DNA of 64,000 nt, taken from positions 1,516,001-1,580,000 of the forward strand of contig NZ_JABTEZ010000001.1 of NCBI RefSeq assembly GCF_015711605.1. The letters run 5' to 3'. Below are positions 61,711 to 64,000 of the stretch, piece by piece (position 1 is the stretch's first letter; each line of letters opens with the position of its first letter). The notes below the pieces were generated by a model. It searched no databases, was not told where the DNA came from, and saw only the letters and a program-made list of their open reading frames with translations. The stretch comes from Planomonospora sp. ID67723 (GTDB lineage Bacteria > Actinomycetota > Actinomycetes > Streptosporangiales > Streptosporangiaceae). The position numbers and the translations under genes were made by a program.

Positions 61711-63225
61711 TCAGCCGGCAAGGGCGTTCGCCACGACCTCCAACTGGTCGTCCAGCGCCTCCCGGAGCGGACCGGGAAGGGATCCCTCCCGGTACCGGTC
61801 GGCGATCTTCCCCCGGATCGGCGCCAGGTCGCGGGCGCAGCAGACGCTGCCGGCCAGCACCTGCCGCAGATCCAGCGCCACGTCCGGACGGATCTCCCCC
61901 GCCTTCGCCCCCCTGGCCAGCAGGGCGTTGAAGCTGCGCACGCTCTGGTCGAGCGTGGGCGCGCGCGTGGCCTCCACCATGACCACCGGCGAGGTCGGTT
62001 TCACGATCGTCCTGCGGGCCGGTTCCCTCGTCGGTCCGGCGGTCGGCTCGCCGCCGGGTGGGGTCCGGGCGTCCGCCTCCGGTCCCGGCGAGGGCGACCC
62101 GGCGGCTGAGGGCTCCGCCGTGGAGGAGGGGGCCGCAGGCGAGGCCGTGCCGAGGGCGGAGCCGGACGGCTCGCGGGGGACGCCGGTGACCTGGACCCAC
62201 AGGAGGCCCGACGCGGCGACCGCGGCGACCGACGCGACCACCGTGATCACCGCCCGGAACGGGCTCCAGCCCCGCGTGGCGGCCGCCACCGGGATGCGTG
62301 CCGTCCCCGGTCCTTCCAGAACTCCGGCCGGGTGCTCCGGCCGGAGCACGGCGGTCCTGGCCCTCGTCCGGCCCCCGGCGGAGGCGTCCGGGAGAACGGA
62401 GAGGAGGTCCGAGAGAACGGCGGCGGCCTCCCGGGCCCCGGGCCGGTCCTGCGGCCGGTGCGACAGGCAGCGCCGGCACAGCGCCGCCACCTCCGCAGGC
62501 AGCCCGGGAACGTGGACGGCGGGCGGGGGGCCGTCCCGCCGGGCGCCCTCGATCTCCTCCCAGGTCCGCTCGGGGTACGGCGCGGCACCGGTGAGCATCT
62601 CGAACAGCAGCACGCCGAGCGCGTAGACGTCACCCGCCGGATCGGCGGCCGTGCCGGTCAGCCGCTCGGGCGCCACGTAGGGAGGCGTGCCGTACTCGCA
62701 GGTGGGGTCGTCCTCCTCCCCGGCGAGCGCCGCGATGCCGAAGTCGAGCAGTTTGGCGCCGTCCGCGGTCAGCAGCACGTTCTCGGCGGTGACGTCCCGG
62801 TGGACGATGCCCCGTTCGTGGGCGGTGGCCAGGACGGCGGCCAGCCTCCCGGCCACCGCCACGGCCTCCGCCCACGGCAGCGGGCCCTCGGCGATCCGGT
62901 CGGCCAGCGGGCGCCCCTGGAGCAGGCGCATGACCACGTAGGCGGCGAGGCGGCCGCGGGCGGTGACCGTCTCCCCGTAGTCGTAGATCTCGATCGCGTC
63001 GGGGTGGATGAGGCGCGCGGTGGCGCGGGCCTCGCGCCGGATGAGCTCCCGGTCCCCGCCGAGATCCCCGTCCAGGATCTTGACCGCGACCATCCGTTCC
63101 AGGATCTGGTCGTAGGCCCGCCAGACGACGCTCATGCCGCCCCTGCCGATGGGTTCCATCAGCAGGTAGCGGCGGGTGAGCAGGTCGCCGGTGCTCAGGC
63201 CGGCGGCGGTGTCAGGCCGATTCAC
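61711..63225 (-). CDS. Transmembrane Ser/Thr protein kinase
   Basis: A 504-residue protein. The GTG at 63225 is chosen because it overlaps the LacI-family gene end by 14 bases and opens MNRPDTAAGLSTGDLL. Kinase about 18-280: GRGGMSVVWRAYD, VAVKILDGD, HRDVTAENVLL, DFGIAA, GTPPYVAPE. Membrane helix about 325-350 (ITVVASVAAVAASGLLWV), Pro/Ser-rich linker, then an extracellular helical domain of ~100 residues with adjacent Cys (VLAGSVCCARDLAPI). Sensory ligand unknown. Translational coupling to a sugar-type LacI regulator suggests a joint role in controlling the cellulase genes. Confidence 0.88.
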   Translation of the reverse strand: MNRPDTAAGLSTGDLLTRRYLLMEPIGRGGMSVVWRAYDQILERMVAVKILDGDLGGDRELIRREARATARLIHPDAIEIYDYGETVTARGRLAAYVVMRLLQGRPLADRIAEGPLPWAEAVAVAGRLAAVLATAHERGIVHRDVTAENVLLTADGAKLLDFGIAALAGEEDDPTCEYGTPPYVAPERLTGTAADPAGDVYALGVLLFEMLTGAAPYPERTWEEIEGARRDGPPPAVHVPGLPAEVAALCRRCLSHRPQDRPGAREAAAVLSDLLSVLPDASAGGRTRARTAVLRPEHPAGVLEGPGTARIPVAAATRGWSPFRAVITVVASVAAVAASGLLWVQVTGVPREPSGSALGTASPAAPSSTAEPSAAGSPSPGPEADARTPPGGEPTAGPTREPARRTIVKPTSPVVMVEATRAPTLDQSVRSFNALLARGAKAGEIRPDVALDLRQVLAGSVCCARDLAPIRGKIADRYREGSLPGPLREALDDQLEVVANALAG

Positions 63226-64000
63226 GGACCACCAGCTCCGTCGGTAACACGGGGTTGTTCCTGGACATCTCACCCGAGCTCATGGTGCGCAGCAGCAACC
63301 GGGTGGCCAGCGCGGCGTACTCCTCCACGGGCTGGCGCACCGTGGTCAGCGTCGGAGAGGTGTGGCGGGCGATGGGCGCGTCGTCGAAGCCGATCACGGC
63401 CACGTCGTCGGGCACCCGGCGGCCGGCCCGGCGCAGGGTCTGCACCGCGGCCGCGGCCATCACGTCCGAGGCGGCGAAGATCGCGTCCAGGCGGGGCATC
63501 CTGCGCAGCAGCCACTGCGCGGCGTGCGCCCCCGACGAGTGGGTGAAGTCGCCGTAGGCCACCGGGATCCCGGCCATCCCGGCCAGGGCGAGCGTGCGGG
63601 TGAAGCCGTCGAGCCGGTCGCGGGCCGCGGGCAGTCCGGGCGGTCCCGCGATGGCGGCGATGGCCCGCCTCCCGCCGAGGAGCAGGTGCTCGGCGGCCTG
63701 CCTGCCCCCGTCCTGGTTGTCCATGTCCACGTAGGGCAGGTCGATGCCGTCGGGCAGGCGGCCCGCGCTCCGCACCGGGATGCCGGAGGCGGCCAGCGTC
63801 ACCACGAGCGGGTGCCGCTCCCGCGCGCCGATCAGCAGGACGCCGTCGACGTTTCCGGAGACGAGCTGCGGGGTGGCGATGGTGGAGCCGGTCGGGGGGA
63901 CCGTCATCACTGTGAGCGGGATGCCGTGACCGGCGAGCACCTCCTCGGCGGCGGTGATCATCCTGGCGTAGAAGGGTTCGGTGAACAGCCGCTGCGCGGG
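63212..64000 (-). CDS. LacI-family regulator, C-terminal part (CelR/CebR candidate; 5' end outside window)
   Basis: The frame is open to the window edge, so the HTH domain is missing; 262 residues of the sugar-binding domain are present. Features: RLFTEPFYARMITAAEEVLA near the start, GVLLIGARERHPLVV, PYVDMDNQDGGRQAAEHL, DAIFAASDVMAAAAVQTLRR, VAVIGFDDAPIARHTSPTL and TVRQPVEEYA, all typical of LacI/PurR periplasmic-binding-like domains. It is the obvious candidate to bind the TGGGAGCGCTCCCA box in front of GH48. The missing DNA-binding domain prevents a firm assignment. Confidence 0.88.
   Translation of the reverse strand, partial: PAQRLFTEPFYARMITAAEEVLAGHGIPLTVMTVPPTGSTIATPQLVSGNVDGVLLIGARERHPLVVTLAASGIPVRSAGRLPDGIDLPYVDMDNQDGGRQAAEHLLLGGRRAIAAIAGPPGLPAARDRLDGFTRTLALAGMAGIPVAYGDFTHSSGAHAAQWLLRRMPRLDAIFAASDVMAAAAVQTLRRAGRRVPDDVAVIGFDDAPIARHTSPTLTTVRQPVEEYAALATRLLLRTMSSGEMSRNNPVLPTELVVRESA

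Overview
The window is very GC-rich actinomycete DNA. Its gene set (mycothiol synthase, MurT/GatD, GlnR, Nur, a cysteine leader peptide on a sulfur operon, many secreted CBM2 cellulases, a pSAM2-type element) fits a filamentous, soil-type, plant-biomass degrader. A Streptosporangiaceae relative (Streptosporangium/Nonomuraea) is my best guess; this rests on gene content, not on a database match.

Layout. (1) 1-9.1 kb is most of an actinomycete integrative and conjugative element (AICE). It carries a Pif-like Nudix protein cut by the window edge, an HTH/TPR regulator, two small accessory genes, a KorSA-like GntR repressor with three operators, a Pra-like activator, an FtsK/TraSA-type DNA pump, a RepSA-like initiator, Xis and a tyrosine integrase. 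It abuts a tRNA-Gly(CCC) gene; the distal att site is outside the window. (2) 9.2-28.4 kb is mostly conserved chromosomal core: dcd, an MFS exporter, a PhoU-like/Pit phosphate pair, mshD, a secreted 5'-nucleotidase, an ABC exporter with its own two-component system, a secreted GH87-like alpha-1,3-glucanase, glnR, a MoaD-like protein, a DUF2993 protein, an ECF sigma/anti-sigma pair, and a sulfur operon (27-residue Cys leader peptide, DUF4395, thiosulfate sulfurtransferase, DUF1416). From memory of Streptomyces coelicolor, many of these sit together there too (around SCO4137-SCO4182). (3) 28.4-37.3 kb is a block of unknown genes: a polytopic membrane protein, three divergent membrane-anchored proteins, a membrane protein with a P-loop fold that has lost its Walker A lysine, and a 991-residue HerA/VirB4-like ATPase with a Cys cluster. 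(4) 37.4-49.3 kb is core again: murT-gatD, DsrE, nitrobindin, DUF2470, nur, ygfZ, dtd and an asparaginase, with small regulator/target pairs (NmrA/HxlR; TetR with an SDR enzyme and a membrane protein, with palindromic operators) and a tiny well-signalled antisense-side transcript near nur. (5) 49.3-64 kb is a cellulose/hemicellulose regulon: GH10 xylanase, GH5 mannanase, GH9 endoglucanase and GH48 exocellulase, all secreted and all with CBM2, with CelR/CebR-type boxes in front of GH48. Next to them lie two transmembrane Ser/Thr kinases, a STAS anti-sigma antagonist and a LacI-family regulator that runs off the end.

The most unusual gene is at 58667-60943: a PknB-type kinase whose extracellular half is a GH6 cellulase fold in which the catalytic Asp positions are Asn and the Glu/Lys of the last motif are lost. 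It looks like a dead cellulase reused as a cellulose or cello-oligosaccharide sensor, encoded beside the enzymes it could control. The second kinase overlaps the LacI-family gene by 14 nt, so sugar-responsive repression and phosphorylation signalling appear to be built into one locus.
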